Of a stretch of DNA of 64,000 nucleotides, positions 8,342 through 18,452 are shown one piece after another; positions within the stretch are counted from its first letter, which is position 1, and each line of letters opens with the position of its first letter. Origin of the DNA: Arthrobacter sp. ISL-85 (GTDB lineage: Bacteria > Actinomycetota > Actinomycetes > Actinomycetales > Micrococcaceae); contig NZ_JAGGPQ010000018.1 in NCBI RefSeq assembly GCF_018613675.1, positions 1-64,000 of the forward strand. Reading direction: 5' to 3'. The notes under the pieces are model-generated. The model saw only the letters and a program-made list of their open reading frames with translations. It did not search any database and was not told the origin of the DNA. The position numbers were made by a program, and so were the translations under genes.

Positions 8342-10960
8342 GTGAAGGCAATCCGCAGGTTTACGGTCCGTACAGTCCTCCCCGAACCCATCCGGCCTTT
8401 GGCCAGGCTGGCCAGCAATTTGCGGTGGTCCTGGCACCGCCCCACCCGGGAACTTTTCGCTGGGCTGAACCCGCACCTGTGGGAGGAAAGCGGGCAGGAC
8501 CCCGTCGGGTTCCTGGGCATGGTCAGCCGGGAGGAATTCCAGCAACTCGCCGCGGACCAGTCGGTGGTGGACCGGGTGCGCGCCGCCGAGCAGGACCTTG
8601 ACCGGTACCTCCAGGAGCCGCGCTGGTACCAGGGCCTGGGACCGGATGCACCCGCCTCCATCGCATACTTCTCGCCCGAATTCGGCATCACCGAGGTCCT
8701 CCCCCAGTATTCGGGCGGCCTGGGCATCCTTGCCGGGGACCACCTGAAGGCAGCCTCGGACCTGGGCGTCCCACTGATCGGGGTGGGCCTGCTGTACCAA
8801 GCGGGCTACTTCAAGCAGTCGCTGTCCCGCGACGCATGGCAGCAGGAAACCTACCCCGTCCTGGATCCCGACGGACTGCCGCTGACCCTGCTCCGGGAGC
8901 CGTCCCCCGACGGCAACGGCAAGGCACTGGAGGTATCGCTTCCCCTGCCCAACGGGCGCCGGCTGCTGGCACACATCTGGCGGGCCGACGTCGGCCGCGT
9001 TCCCTTGCTCCTCCTGGACTCCAACGTGCCGGGCAACGACGACGCCGCCCGCGGCATCACCGACCGGCTGTACGGCGGCGGCGGCGACCACCGGCTGCAG
9101 CAGGAACTCCTGCTGGGCATGGGCGGGGTCAAGGCCTTGCGCGCCTTCGAGAAGCTGACGGGCTGCGCCGCGCCGGAGGTCTTCCACACCAACGAAGGCC
9201 ACGCGGGGTTCCTCGGGATCGAACGCATCCAGGAGCTGATGTCCGGGGAACAGGCCCTGACGTTCGACGAGGCTTTGGCCGCCGGACGCGCCTCCACCGT
9301 CTTCACCACGCACACGCCGGTGCCGGCCGGCATTGACAGGTTCGAAATCAACCAGATCAGCCACTTCTTCCAGGCCGGGCTGGCCCCCGAAGTGCCGGTG
9401 GACAGGATCCTGGAACTGGGCAGGGAAAACTACGCGGACGGAAACCCCGCCGTCTTCAATATGGCGGTCATGGGCCTGCGCCTGGCCCAGCGCGCCAACG
9501 GCGTGGCCAAACTCCACGGTGAGGTGTCCCGCGGAATGTTCTCGGCGCTCTGGCCGGGCTTCGACCACTCCGAGGTGCCCATCACTTCGGTGACCAACGG
9601 CGTGCACGTGCCCACCTGGGTGGACAGCCGCATCTCGAAGCTGGCCCGCGACCAGTTCGGCAGCGAGGCGGAAGCGCTCGGCAAATGGGACCTGGCCTAC
9701 AACGTCAGCGACGCCGATGTCTGGGCGCTCCGCCGTGAAATGCGCGCCGCCCTGGTGGAGGACGTCCGGCGCAGGCTGCGCGCAGCATGGAAGAAGCGCG
9801 GCGCGGCAGACGCCGAGCTGGGCTGGACCGACAACGTCCTGGACCCTGACGTGCTGACCATCGGGTTTGCCCGCCGGGTGCCCACCTACAAACGGCTCAC
9901 GCTGATGCTGCGCGAGCCGGCCCGGCTGAAGGCACTGCTCCTGCATAAGGAACACCCCATCCAGCTGGTCATCGCCGGGAAGTCCCACCCTGCCGACGAC
10001 GCGGGCAAGAAGATGATCCAGGACCTGGTGCGCTTCACGGACGATCCCGAGGTCCGGCACCGCATCGCGTTCCTGCCAAACTACGACATCGCCATGGCCA
10101 GGACCCTGTTCCCGGGCTGCGACGTATGGCTGAACAACCCGCTGCGGCCCCTGGAGGCGTGCGGTACCTCCGGCATGAAGGCGGCACTGAACGGGTCCCT
10201 GAACCTGTCCGTCCTGGATGGCTGGTGGGATGAAATGTTCGACGGCGAAAACGGCTGGGCGATCCCCACCGCCAACAATGATGCTTCGCCGGAAGAACGC
10301 GACGACATCGAGGCTGCAGCGCTGTACGAGTTGCTGGAAACGCAGGTGGCGCCGCGCTTCTACGGGAGCACGGTGTCCGAGGCGGCAGGAGCTGCGGGCC
10401 CGTCGACCACGCCGCGGGAGAAAGTCCCCACGCACTGGGTGTCCATGATCAAGCACACCCTCTCCCACCTGGGTCCGGCGGTTTCCGCAGAGCGCATGCT
10501 CCGCGACTACGTCAACATCCTGTACCGTCCCGCCGCCGAAGCCGGCCGCAGCGCCACCGCCAACTCCTACGCCCAGGCCCGCGCGCTGGCATCGTGGTCC
10601 GCAAAGGTGCGCGGCGCCTGGCCACAGGTCCACGTGGAGCACGTGGACTCGGTGGGAGTGTCCGAGGACCCGCAGATCGGCGACACGATGCAGGTCAACG
10701 CCTATGTGGCGCTGAACGTCCTCACCCCCGAGGACGTCTGCGTTGAGGTGGCTTACGGCCGCGCCGAGGAAAACGACGCCCTGGCGGACATCACCATGAT
10801 GGAGCTGCAGGTGAAGGAGGACCTGGGCAACGGCCGGCACTTGTTCAGCGGATCCTTGGTGATCGACCGCTCGGGCCCCTTCGGCTACACCGTCCGGGTC
10901 CTGCCGCGGCATGAGGCCCTTGCGTCGAAGGCGGAGCTGGGACTGATCGTCAACGCTTAG
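8342..10960 (+). CDS. glgP: Alpha-glucan (glycogen/maltodextrin) phosphorylase
   Basis: GT35 phosphorylase that releases glucose 1-phosphate from alpha-glucan; the product is 872 residues. I chose the GTG at 8342 because the protein then begins VKAIRRFTVR, the typical start of actinobacterial GlgP followed by LASNLRWSWH; the frame is open further upstream but that part is not family-like. The substrate signatures YFSPEFGITE and QYSGGLGILAGDHLK are present, and the pyridoxal-phosphate lysine lies in GTSGMKAALNG. It is the long, archaeal/actinobacterial type of phosphorylase rather than the E. coli MalP type. Divergent from glgE, it supplies the degradative side of the glucan cycle. Confidence 0.93.
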   Translation: MKAIRRFTVRTVLPEPIRPLARLASNLRWSWHRPTRELFAGLNPHLWEESGQDPVGFLGMVSREEFQQLAADQSVVDRVRAAEQDLDRYLQEPRWYQGLGPDAPASIAYFSPEFGITEVLPQYSGGLGILAGDHLKAASDLGVPLIGVGLLYQAGYFKQSLSRDAWQQETYPVLDPDGLPLTLLREPSPDGNGKALEVSLPLPNGRRLLAHIWRADVGRVPLLLLDSNVPGNDDAARGITDRLYGGGGDHRLQQELLLGMGGVKALRAFEKLTGCAAPEVFHTNEGHAGFLGIERIQELMSGEQALTFDEALAAGRASTVFTTHTPVPAGIDRFEINQISHFFQAGLAPEVPVDRILELGRENYADGNPAVFNMAVMGLRLAQRANGVAKLHGEVSRGMFSALWPGFDHSEVPITSVTNGVHVPTWVDSRISKLARDQFGSEAEALGKWDLAYNVSDADVWALRREMRAALVEDVRRRLRAAWKKRGAADAELGWTDNVLDPDVLTIGFARRVPTYKRLTLMLREPARLKALLLHKEHPIQLVIAGKSHPADDAGKKMIQDLVRFTDDPEVRHRIAFLPNYDIAMARTLFPGCDVWLNNPLRPLEACGTSGMKAALNGSLNLSVLDGWWDEMFDGENGWAIPTANNDASPEERDDIEAAALYELLETQVAPRFYGSTVSEAAGAAGPSTTPREKVPTHWVSMIKHTLSHLGPAVSAERMLRDYVNILYRPAAEAGRSATANSYAQARALASWSAKVRGAWPQVHVEHVDSVGVSEDPQIGDTMQVNAYVALNVLTPEDVCVEVAYGRAEENDALADITMMELQVKEDLGNGRHLFSGSLVIDRSGPFGYTVRVLPRHEALASKAELGLIVNA

Positions 10961-11022
10961 CCCGCTGGTCTCGTGGGTACGGTCCCTGGCAGGCAGGCCA
11001 GGAACCGATCCAGGAGGACCCA

Positions 11023-12818
11023 ATGACTGAACGCACGGTGGCCGATGTGATCGTGGAGCGCCTCACCGCCTGGGGCGTGCACCGGGTCTTCGGCTACAGC
11101 GGGGACGGCATCAACGGCTTCATGGGTGCCCTCCGCCGTACTGAGGGGACCGATGGGCAGGTTGACTTCGTCCAGGCCCGGCATGAGGAATCGGCGGCTT
11201 TCATGGCCGTGGGGCATGCAAAATACACCGGTGGCGTGGGGGTGGTGACGTCCACCCAGGGCCCCGGGCTGTCCACCTCCTCAATGGGCTGTATGACGCG
11301 AAGCTGGACGGCGTGCCGGTGGTGGCCATTGTGGGGCAGCAAAGCCGCACCGTGCTGGGGTCCGCCTACATGCAGGAAATCGACCTGCCTGCCTTGTTCA
11401 AGGACGTCGCATCGCAGTTCGTGCAACTGGTCAGCGCGGCGGAGCAGGTGCCCATGGTGCTGGACCGTGCCTTCCGGACGGCGAAGGCCACCTCCTCCCC
11501 CTGCGTGGTCATTGTTCCCCACGACGTGCAGTCCGCGCCCGCGCCTGAGCTGGAGCAACAACACGGCATCGTGGTCACCGCCCCGTCCTGGAGCGCCGCG
11601 GCCAAGACCCCGCGGGACGAGGACCTGGCTGCCGCAGCCGCACTGCTTAACTCCGCGGAGCGCGTGGCGCTCCTGGTAGGCCAGGGAGCCAGGCATGCCG
11701 GCAAGGAAGTGGTTGCAGTGGCGGAGAAGCTTGGCGCGGGAATCGCCACCAGCCTTCTTGGCAAGCCGTATGTAGACGAAACCCTGCCCTTTGCCGTGGG
11801 TACCATGGGTCATCTGGGTACCACCTCCAGTGCGCACCTGCTGGGCAACTGCGACGCGCTCCTCATCGTGGGGTCCAATGATCCCTGGACCGAGTTCTAT
11901 CCACCGCCGGGTGCCGCCCGTGCCGTGCAGATCGACATCGACGAAAAGAAGATCGGCAACCGCTACCCCGTTGAGGCGGGCCTGGCGGGCGACGCGGCAT
12001 CAGCCCTGGAAGCCCTGAACCAGAGGCTGGAGCATCGGGCACGCACCCAATGGCGCTCGGACGTGGAAGCGCAAGTGAGCCGCTGGCGTATCCTCGCGGC
12101 TGACCGTGCCGCCGTGCCCGCCAGCCCCGTTAACCCCGAACGGGTGGTCCGGGAGCTCAACGGCCGCCTGCCCGGGAACGCCCAGGTGAGTGTCGACGTC
12201 GGGAGCTGCGTCTACTGGTACGCCCGCCAACTGGTGCTGCCCACGGGAGTCCCCGCGCATCTGTCCGGGACGCTGGCCAGCATGGGCTGTTCCATCCCGT
12301 ACGGGATCGCCGCAAAGCTGGCGCACCCGGACCGTCCGCTGGTGGCCTTGGCCGGCGACGGCGCCATGCAGATGCTTGGTGTGGCGGAACTGGTCACGGT
12401 AGCGCACCGCTGGCGCCAGTGGCAGGACCCAAGGTTCGTGGTGTGCGTCTTCAACAACCGCGAGCTGACGGAGGTCACGTGGGAGCAGCGTGAATCGGAG
12501 GCGGAGCCGAGGTTTGCAGCGAGCCAGGAACTGCCCGATTTCCCCTTCGCCGGCTACGCCGACCTGCTGGGGCTCAAAGGCATTCGCGTGGAGGACCCGG
12601 AACTGGTGGGCGAGGCCTGGGACCAGGCCTTCGCCGCCGACTGCCCGGTGGTGATCGAGGTCCTGACCGACCCCGAGATCCCACTGCTTCCGCCGTTCCC
12701 GGCCGGACGCCAGAAGGCGGAAAACATGCGCAAGGGGCTGGCGGCGGAGGACGACGGCGGCAGGGCCTCCGCGCTGCTGGACACCTATGTGTCGCACGAG
12801 GAACCCCCGGGAGGCTAG
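11023..12818 (+). pseudogene. Thiamine-pyrophosphate enzyme (pyruvate oxidase/dehydrogenase-like), frameshifted
   Basis: The gene starts at ATG 11023 after a good ribosome site (AGGAGG). It reads as the N-terminal TPP domain (the catalytic Glu in RHEESAAF) up to STQGPG near 11268, then loses frame. The next frame continues exactly with the expected family sequence (AVHLLNGLYDAKLDGVPVVAIVGQQ) if one G is added to the GGG at 11266-11268, and runs to the stop at 12816-12818. The repaired product would be about 598 residues. The C-terminal TPP-binding motif, GDGAMQ with NN about 30 residues later, is intact. The family (POX/AHAS-like) includes PoxB pyruvate:quinone oxidoreductase. Either a one-base deletion has broken the gene or this is a sequencing error in a homopolymer; the purifying look of both halves favours error or a very recent mutation. 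Confidence 0.85.
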
Positions 12819-12827
12819 CAGTTCCGC

Positions 12828-13184
12828 TTAGAGCAGCACCGCGGTGACGGACAGGTCCTTGCCCGCATACCGTTCTGCGTCCTGCAGGATCTCGCAGATG
12901 ATCCCGAACGACCTGTCAGCGCGGAACGGTGCCGCCACCTGCCACAGGACCGTGACGGGCGGGTTGCCATTCTCGCTGATGCTGTCGGCAAAGTCGTGAA
13001 GGGAATCGTTCAATGCGTCGAGGTTCACGCCGTAGTGCTCGGGAAAGTCCAGGACCTCGCCGAAGGTTTCCAGGACGGCGCGCTTGCTGTCCGCCGGGGG
13101 GACCATCACGCAGCGCCGCCCGGCGTCGGCCACCTGTTCCTGCAGCTCTTCGAGGGTCCAGGTGTCGCCGGAGAAGATTTTCAT
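12828..13184 (-). CDS. Barstar-family ribonuclease inhibitor
   Basis: The 118-residue cytoplasmic protein has the barstar fold signature: an N-terminal strand, then the segment FPEHYGVNLDALNDSLHD in which Tyr, Asn and Asp residues contact the nuclease. It lies 7 bases downstream of the RNase Sa-like gene on the same strand. The pair is therefore nuclease plus immunity protein, the inhibitor protecting the producer before secretion. It contains one cysteine. Confidence 0.9.
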   Translation of the reverse strand: MKIFSGDTWTLEELQEQVADAGRRCVMVPPADSKRAVLETFGEVLDFPEHYGVNLDALNDSLHDFADSISENGNPPVTVLWQVAAPFRADRSFGIICEILQDAERYAGKDLSVTAVLL

Positions 13185-13191
13185 GGTTGTG

Positions 13192-13680
13192 CTAGCTGCC
13201 TTCCGCTATGTACTCGAACGTTGCGTAGTGGTCCCCGGTGTAGTACTTCTCCCCGCCATTTCCCGCCACGATTCGCCGTGCACCCCGGTCCGACCCACCG
13301 GGCGTTGGGACGGTGTACTCGCGGTAGTAGCCGCGGTCCCGGGCGGGCAGGACCCGCTCAAGGTTTCCGAACACCTGGTCATCCTGCCCGTACGGAAACG
13401 GGCCGCCTGCCCGGATCAGCGCAAGCACCCGGCGGCCCTCCACCGGGAGCGCGGATTCCCGTATCTCCGGCAAACTGGACGGGTTGGCTGCCCGGTGCGG
13501 GGCTGACTGCTTCGCTGCCGGGGACGGCGCCGTCCCGCCCGGAGCGGACGTGCTGCTGGAAGCAGCCCCCGGCGTCGTGCCGTCCGTCTGTTGGCCGAAC
13601 AGCCCCGCGCCGCCGAACGCCACCATGGCCAGCACCACCAGGGTGGTGAGGAGCAGTGGGACGATGGAGCGGTTGCGCAT
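13192..13680 (-). CDS. Secreted/membrane-tethered guanyl-specific ribonuclease (RNase Sa type)
   Basis: 162 residues. Residues 7-28 are a hydrophobic signal or anchor, 30-70 a Ser/Pro/Ala-rich linker, and about 70-160 a microbial ribonuclease domain very like Streptomyces RNase Sa (GGPFPYGQD, YYREYTV, YYTGDHYATF). By alignment the catalytic Glu, Arg and His are E121, R132 and H151. There is no cysteine at all, so the disulfide of RNase Sa is missing; with no obvious signal-peptidase site the enzyme may stay tethered to the membrane. It is followed by its barstar. It should cleave RNA after guanosine outside the cell, for nutrition or competition. Confidence 0.9.
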   Translation of the reverse strand: MRNRSIVPLLLTTLVVLAMVAFGGAGLFGQQTDGTTPGAASSSTSAPGGTAPSPAAKQSAPHRAANPSSLPEIRESALPVEGRRVLALIRAGGPFPYGQDDQVFGNLERVLPARDRGYYREYTVPTPGGSDRGARRIVAGNGGEKYYTGDHYATFEYIAEGS

Positions 13681-13713
13681 TCGGGTCTACCTGACGGGTG
13701 GGTGGTCTGGAGT

Positions 13714-15819
13714 CTAGGTGCGGTAGATGCTGATGGAGTTGGCCTCGGCCAGGTCGATGTCTCCCGCGGCCACCTGGATGCCCTGCCGCTGCTTGTGGCG
13801 GGGCGAAGTGGTCAGCCGCAGCTCGAACAGGCCCGGAGCCGGCTTCCCGGCATCCGGGAGGGTGACCTTGACGTCCCGGGCGCTGCCGTTCACCACCACC
13901 AGGCCGGCAAGGTCGCCGCCGTCATCGCGGAGCAGCAGCTGCAGGACGCGGTGCTGGGGATCGTTCCAGCGCTCGGTGGACATGGGCTGGCCGTGCTGGT
14001 CAAACCAATAAAGGTAGGACTGTTCATCCCGGACAGGAAAATCGTGGGGCTGGGCAGCCAGGAACTCCTTGCGCAACCGGATGTACCGTTTGGTGCTGCG
14101 CAGCATCTCATGCGCCTCCGGTGTCAGCGTCCAGTCGAGCCACGTCATGGCACTGTCCTGGCAGTAGGCGTTGTTGTTCCCGTGCTGGGTCCTTGCCAAC
14201 TCGTCCCCTGCGGTGATCATGGGTACTCCGAGCGACACCATCAGCGACACCATCAGGTTGCGCCGCGACTGCGCGCGCTGCGCCAGGATCACGGCGTTCT
14301 CAGTGGGTCCCTCAACGCCGTGGTTGTAGCTGCGGTTGTCACCGTGCCCGTCCCTGTTTTCCTCGCCGTTGTCCTCGTTGTGCTTGCGGTCGAAGGACAC
14401 GAGGTCGTTCAGGGTGAACCCGTCATGGGCGGTGACGAAGTTGACTGATGCCAGGCGTGAGCGGCCGGATCCCCGGAAGAGGGCGGCGGAACCGGACAGG
14501 GCGTCTGCGAGTTTGGCCATGCTCCCGCCGTCGCCGCCGGAATCGATGGCCGCACGGTCTGCCAGCCAGAAGCTCCGCACCGCGTCCCGGAAGTGGTCGT
14601 TCCAGTCCACCCAGCCGCGGGGGAACCGGCCGGTCTGCCACCCTCCGTCGCCTATGTCCCAGGGCTCAGCTATCAGCTTGACCTCGGACAGGACAGGATC
14701 GGCGGCGACGCTGGTGAGGAAGGGGTGGTGGGGGTCGAATTCATTCGCGGCATTGCGGCAGAGCGTGACTGCAAGGTCGAACCGGAAACCGTCGATGTGG
14801 AACTCGTCCACCCAGTACCGAAGGGAGTCTGTCACCAGCTGGACCACGTGCTGGTCCGCGAAGTTGAGTGAGTTGCCGCAGCCAGTGGTGTCGATGTACT
14901 TGCCGTTGCCGTCCACCCGGTAGTACGTGTCCTCCCCCAGGCCCCGGAAGCTCAGGACCTGGCCGCCGGGCGGGCCCTCGGCCGTGTGGTTGTACACGAC
15001 ATCGAGGATGACCTCCAGGCCGGCGGCGTGCAGCGCCTTGACCATTGCCTTGAACTCATCCTGGACCGCCTGGGGGCCCGCTTCCTGGGCGGCGCGGGTG
15101 GCGTAGCCGGGATGCGGCGCAAAGAACGCGGCGGTGTTGTACCCCCAGTAGTTGCTGAGCCCCAGGTCCTGCAGGTGCGGCTCATCGAGGTGGAAGTGGA
15201 CGGGCAGGAGCTGGACGGACGTGATGCCCAGGCCGGTGAGGTGTTCCACGACGGCGGGGTGGGCCAGGCCGGCGTAGGTGCCGCGCAGCTCTTCCGGTAC
15301 GTCGGGGTGGAGCATGCTCTGGCCGCGGACGTGCGCTTCATAGACGATGGTGTTGCGCCAGGGAAGACGCAGCCGTTCGTCAGTTTCCCAGTCGAAGTCA
15401 GTGGCGGTGCGGACGCTGGTGAGGAAGCCGTCGCGCTGGTCCACTCCCCTGCCGTACGGGTCCAGCAGCAGGGGCTGGCGGACGGAGCCGTTACCCTTGG
15501 CAGCCGGAACCTTCGGGAGTAAAGGCTGGGTGTCCGACGACGGGCGGAACCCGTAGCGTGATCCGTACGGCAGGTCCTCCACGATGCCGTGGTGGACCCC
15601 CTTGGTGACGTTGGGCAGCCGCTGGCTGCGCCATTGGCCGCCGGGTGGGCAGTAGACAACGTCCAAGCTGGCCACGGCGGGCGCGAAGCAGGCAACGTTG
15701 GCGCGTCCGCCGGCATGGTGGCGGGTGCCACCCGAATCAGCGCGCGGGACGCTGACACCGAGGGGAACAGCCGAGGAGGCGTCCATGGTGGAGGCGGTGT
15801 CGAAAAGCGGCATGACCAT
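13714..15819 (-). CDS. glgX: Glycogen debranching enzyme
   Basis: GH13 debranching enzyme, about 701 residues, with an N-terminal CBM48 module, nucleophile D349 in IDGFRFDLA, acid/base E386 in LIAEPWD and the third acid in TAHDGFTL. It hydrolyses the alpha-1,6 branches left after GlgP action. The ATG at 15819 is preferred: a -10 TACTAT ends exactly 7 bases before it, which implies a leaderless mRNA; a GTG one codon upstream is also open. It is separate from the glgE operon and lies between rlmB and the RNase gene on the same strand. Confidence 0.93.
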   Translation of the reverse strand: MVMPLFDTASTMDASSAVPLGVSVPRADSGGTRHHAGGRANVACFAPAVASLDVVYCPPGGQWRSQRLPNVTKGVHHGIVEDLPYGSRYGFRPSSDTQPLLPKVPAAKGNGSVRQPLLLDPYGRGVDQRDGFLTSVRTATDFDWETDERLRLPWRNTIVYEAHVRGQSMLHPDVPEELRGTYAGLAHPAVVEHLTGLGITSVQLLPVHFHLDEPHLQDLGLSNYWGYNTAAFFAPHPGYATRAAQEAGPQAVQDEFKAMVKALHAAGLEVILDVVYNHTAEGPPGGQVLSFRGLGEDTYYRVDGNGKYIDTTGCGNSLNFADQHVVQLVTDSLRYWVDEFHIDGFRFDLAVTLCRNAANEFDPHHPFLTSVAADPVLSEVKLIAEPWDIGDGGWQTGRFPRGWVDWNDHFRDAVRSFWLADRAAIDSGGDGGSMAKLADALSGSAALFRGSGRSRLASVNFVTAHDGFTLNDLVSFDRKHNEDNGEENRDGHGDNRSYNHGVEGPTENAVILAQRAQSRRNLMVSLMVSLGVPMITAGDELARTQHGNNNAYCQDSAMTWLDWTLTPEAHEMLRSTKRYIRLRKEFLAAQPHDFPVRDEQSYLYWFDQHGQPMSTERWNDPQHRVLQLLLRDDGGDLAGLVVVNGSARDVKVTLPDAGKPAPGLFELRLTTSPRHKQRQGIQVAAGDIDLAEANSISIYRT

Positions 15820-15826
15820 CACCTAA

Positions 15827-15832
15827 ATAGTA
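15827..15832 (-). promoter_or_regulatory. glgX -10 element, leaderless start
   Basis: TACTAT on the minus strand lies 7 bases upstream of ATG 15819, the same geometry as at glgP. No convincing -35 or Shine-Dalgarno is seen. Confidence 0.5.
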
Positions 15833-15907
15833 GCGGTCAGCGGCACTTGACCTGCCCATACGCCCCTGCGGCGACGGGAAACCCCCATGGATGGACCGCT
15901 GGCGGTA

Positions 15908-16897
15908 CTATCCCGCCGCGCGCTGGCGGGATACCTCGTACAGCGAGATGCCCACGGCCATTGAAGCGTTCAATGACTCCATGGCGGAATCGATGGGGAT
16001 GGAGACGATCTGGTCGCAGTTTTCCCGGACCAGGCGGCTCAGGCCCTTCCCTTCGGAGCCCACCACGATGCACACCGGCTCGCTGGCCAGGGTGAGCTCG
16101 GGCAGCGAAACGTCCCCGTCGCCGTCGAGCCCCAGAACGTAGATCCCCATGTTCTTGAACTGCTTCAGGGCGTTGTTCAGGTTGGAGGCGCGGGCCACGG
16201 GCACGCGGACGGCCGCACCGGCGCTGGTCTTCCAGGCGGAGGCCGTGACGCCGACGGAGCGGCGCTCGGGCACAATCACGCCGTGGCCGCTGAACGCGGA
16301 AACGGAGCGGATGATCGCGCCCAGGTTCCGGGGGTCGGTGATGCCGTCAAGGGCAACGAAGAGTGGCGCGTTGGCGACGTGCCCCTTCTTCCACTTGTCC
16401 ACGGTTTCCTCGGCCAGTTCGTAGGCGTCCTGGTACTCGTAGGGCGGGATCTGCAGCACCAGGCCCTGGTGGACGGCGTCGTCCGTCATCCGGTCCAGCT
16501 CAGGTTTGCCCGTTTCCATCAGCGGGATGCCGCGTTCGGCGGCGAGCTTCAGGGATTCTTTGACGCGGTCATCCATTTCGATGCGGATGGCGACGTGGAG
16601 GGCTTTAGCCGGGATGCCGGCGCGGAGCGCCTCGACCACGGAGTTGCGCCCTGTGACTACTTCCTCGGTGGCACGGCCCTTGGGGCCGGACTTCGCAGCG
16701 CCGGCGCTGCGGGCACCGGTCCCGCGCTTGGCTGCGGAACGTTCGGCAAGCTGCTTGGACTTGTGTGCCTTGTGGTAGACGCGGTCCTCGGCTTTGGGCG
16801 TGGGCCCCTTGCCCTCGAGGGCCTTGCGGCCATGGCCACCGGTTCCGACGGTTGGGCCCTTCTTCGCTTTAACCGATCGGCGACCATTGTTGGCCAT
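15908..16897 (-). CDS. rlmB: 23S rRNA (guanosine-2'-O-)-methyltransferase RlmB-type (SpoU family)
   Basis: A SPOUT-class 2'-O-methyltransferase of 329 residues. About 85 basic Lys/Arg/Gly-rich residues come first, then the substrate-binding domain, then the knotted domain with motif 1 (DPRNLGAIIR), motif 2 (VVGSEGKGLSR) and motif 3 (ESLNASMAVGISLYE). The ATG at 16897 was chosen because it follows AGGGTGG and begins MANNGRRSVKAKKG; the open frame upstream of it is not protein-like. It lies 79 bases after cysS, as in mycobacteria, where the orthologue ends the same cluster. The exact target (G2251 in E. coli) is inferred from the family. Confidence 0.88.
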   Translation of the reverse strand: MANNGRRSVKAKKGPTVGTGGHGRKALEGKGPTPKAEDRVYHKAHKSKQLAERSAAKRGTGARSAGAAKSGPKGRATEEVVTGRNSVVEALRAGIPAKALHVAIRIEMDDRVKESLKLAAERGIPLMETGKPELDRMTDDAVHQGLVLQIPPYEYQDAYELAEETVDKWKKGHVANAPLFVALDGITDPRNLGAIIRSVSAFSGHGVIVPERRSVGVTASAWKTSAGAAVRVPVARASNLNNALKQFKNMGIYVLGLDGDGDVSLPELTLASEPVCIVVGSEGKGLSRLVRENCDQIVSIPIDSAMESLNASMAVGISLYEVSRQRAAG

Positions 16898-16976
16898 GAT
16901 GTTCCACCCTTGATTGTGCTGACTGAGTCTGCCTACCAGTCTACTGATCCGAAAAAAATCGGCGGCAGCGGCCTGT

Positions 16977-18443
16977 TCAGTCCCGCTTGAGGCTCCAGGT
17001 GGCGCCGTCCGGGCCGTCCTCCACCACCACGCCGGCCTGGTTAAGCATGTCCCGGATCGCGTCGGACCTCGCCCAGTCCTTGTCCGCACGGGCGGCCGCC
17101 CGGGCTGACAACTGCTCTTCCACCAGCACAGCCAGCGCCTCGGCCTCACGGGTGCTCACCGCTGCGGTGCCGGCCACGTCGTTCAAGCCCAGGACACCGG
17201 TCATGAGGACCACGGCGTGCATTGCGTTCTGGGCGGCGTCGTCGTCGCCCTCAGCGAGGGCCGTGTTGCCGGCCCTGACGGTTTCGTGCAGTGCGGCCAG
17301 GGCGCGCGGGACGTTGAGGTCATCGTCCATTGCTTCGCAGAATGCGTCCACGCCCGCGGAAGAGGAACCGTGGCTGCCGTCCACGATGCCCGCATCACCG
17401 CCGAAGCGTGCCGCAGCCTTGGCCAGGAATCCGTCAATGCGTTCGACGGCGGCTGCGGCCTCCTGCAGCGAGGTTGGGCGGTAGTCCAGGATGGATCGGT
17501 AGTGCGCCTGGCCCAGGTAGTAGCGCACCACCCGCGGTGGGGCGAGTTCCAGCATTTCCGCAGGGCTGATGGTGTTGCCAATGGACTTGGACATCTTTTC
17601 GCCCTGGTAGGTGACCATGCCGTTGTGCATCCAGAAGTTGGCGAACGGGTGTCCCGCCGCCTGCGACTGGGCCATCTCGTTTTCGTGGTGCGGGAAACGC
17701 AGGTCCAGGCCGCCGCCGTGGATGTCGAACGCCGTCCCGAGGTACTTGGTGACCATTGCGGAGCACTCCAGGTGCCAGCCGGGGCGTCCGGCACCCCAGG
17801 GCGATGCCCAGCTGGCGGTGGCCGGCTCTCCCTCTTTGGAACCCTTCCACAGTGCAAAGTCGCGGGGGTCCTTCTTGCCGCGGGGATCGGCGTCGGGCGC
17901 TGCCTGCATGTCATCGATGTTCTGCCGGGTCAACGCGCCGTACTTGTTCCAGGAGCGGACGTCGAAGTACACGTCGCCCGAGTCGTCCAGCGCCGGGTAG
18001 GCATGGCCGCGGTCGATGAGCTGCTGGATCAGGGCATGCATCTCGGGGATGTGTCCGGTGGCCCTGGGCTCGTAGGTGGGACGGGAGACGCCCAGTGTGT
18101 CGTAGGCCTTCAGGAACTCCTGCTCGTAGCGGTACGCCAGCGCCCACCATTCTTCGCGGGGCACTTCTCCCACCTCGGGGCTGAAGTCCGGTGCGAACGA
18201 TGCCTCGGACTTGGCCAGGATCTTGTCGTCGATGTCAGTCACGTTGCGGACAACGGTAACGCGCAGGCCCCGGAACTCCAGCCAGCGGGTGAGCTGGTCG
18301 AACGCGATGGCGGATCGGATGTGGCCTACGTGCGGCATCCCCTGGACCGTGGCCCCGCAGTAATAGAGGCTGACCTTGCCCTCAACGATGGGGACGAAGT
18401 TCCGGACTTCGGCGGAGGCAGTGTCATAGAAGCGCAGGGTCAC
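16977..18443 (-). CDS. cysS: Cysteinyl-tRNA synthetase
   Basis: Class Ia synthetase of 488 residues that charges tRNA-Cys. The zinc cysteine is in YYCGATVQG, the HIGH-like motif is HVGH in MPHVGHIRS, and KMSKS occurs in [10 protein letters not shown]. It starts with GTG at 18443, 9 bases after ispF. It is CysS rather than the mycothiol ligase MshC, since both the full catalytic core and the C-terminal anticodon-binding helices are present. Confidence 0.95.
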   Translation of the reverse strand: MTLRFYDTASAEVRNFVPIVEGKVSLYYCGATVQGMPHVGHIRSAIAFDQLTRWLEFRGLRVTVVRNVTDIDDKILAKSEASFAPDFSPEVGEVPREEWWALAYRYEQEFLKAYDTLGVSRPTYEPRATGHIPEMHALIQQLIDRGHAYPALDDSGDVYFDVRSWNKYGALTRQNIDDMQAAPDADPRGKKDPRDFALWKGSKEGEPATASWASPWGAGRPGWHLECSAMVTKYLGTAFDIHGGGLDLRFPHHENEMAQSQAAGHPFANFWMHNGMVTYQGEKMSKSIGNTISPAEMLELAPPRVVRYYLGQAHYRSILDYRPTSLQEAAAAVERIDGFLAKAAARFGGDAGIVDGSHGSSSAGVDAFCEAMDDDLNVPRALAALHETVRAGNTALAEGDDDAAQNAMHAVVLMTGVLGLNDVAGTAAVSTREAEALAVLVEEQLSARAAARADKDWARSDAIRDMLNQAGVVVEDGPDGATWSLKRD

Positions 18444-18452
18444 CGCTCCAGA

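Noticed and set aside
8222..11023. 933-codon open frame antisense to glgP
   Set aside because: Same shadow effect; the product is Gln/Arg/Gly/His-rich without a recognisable domain, while GlgP on the other strand is certain.
12828..13680. RNase/barstar as a type II toxin-antitoxin or phage-defence module
   Set aside because: The nuclease is exported, so the inhibitor is better read as immunity for a secreted enzyme; no phage or defence genes are nearby.
16898..17149. N-terminal extension of RlmB into the cysS 3' region
   Set aside because: The added residues are Arg/Pro/Trp-rich and overlap cysS; the ATG at 16897 has a ribosome site and a family-like start.
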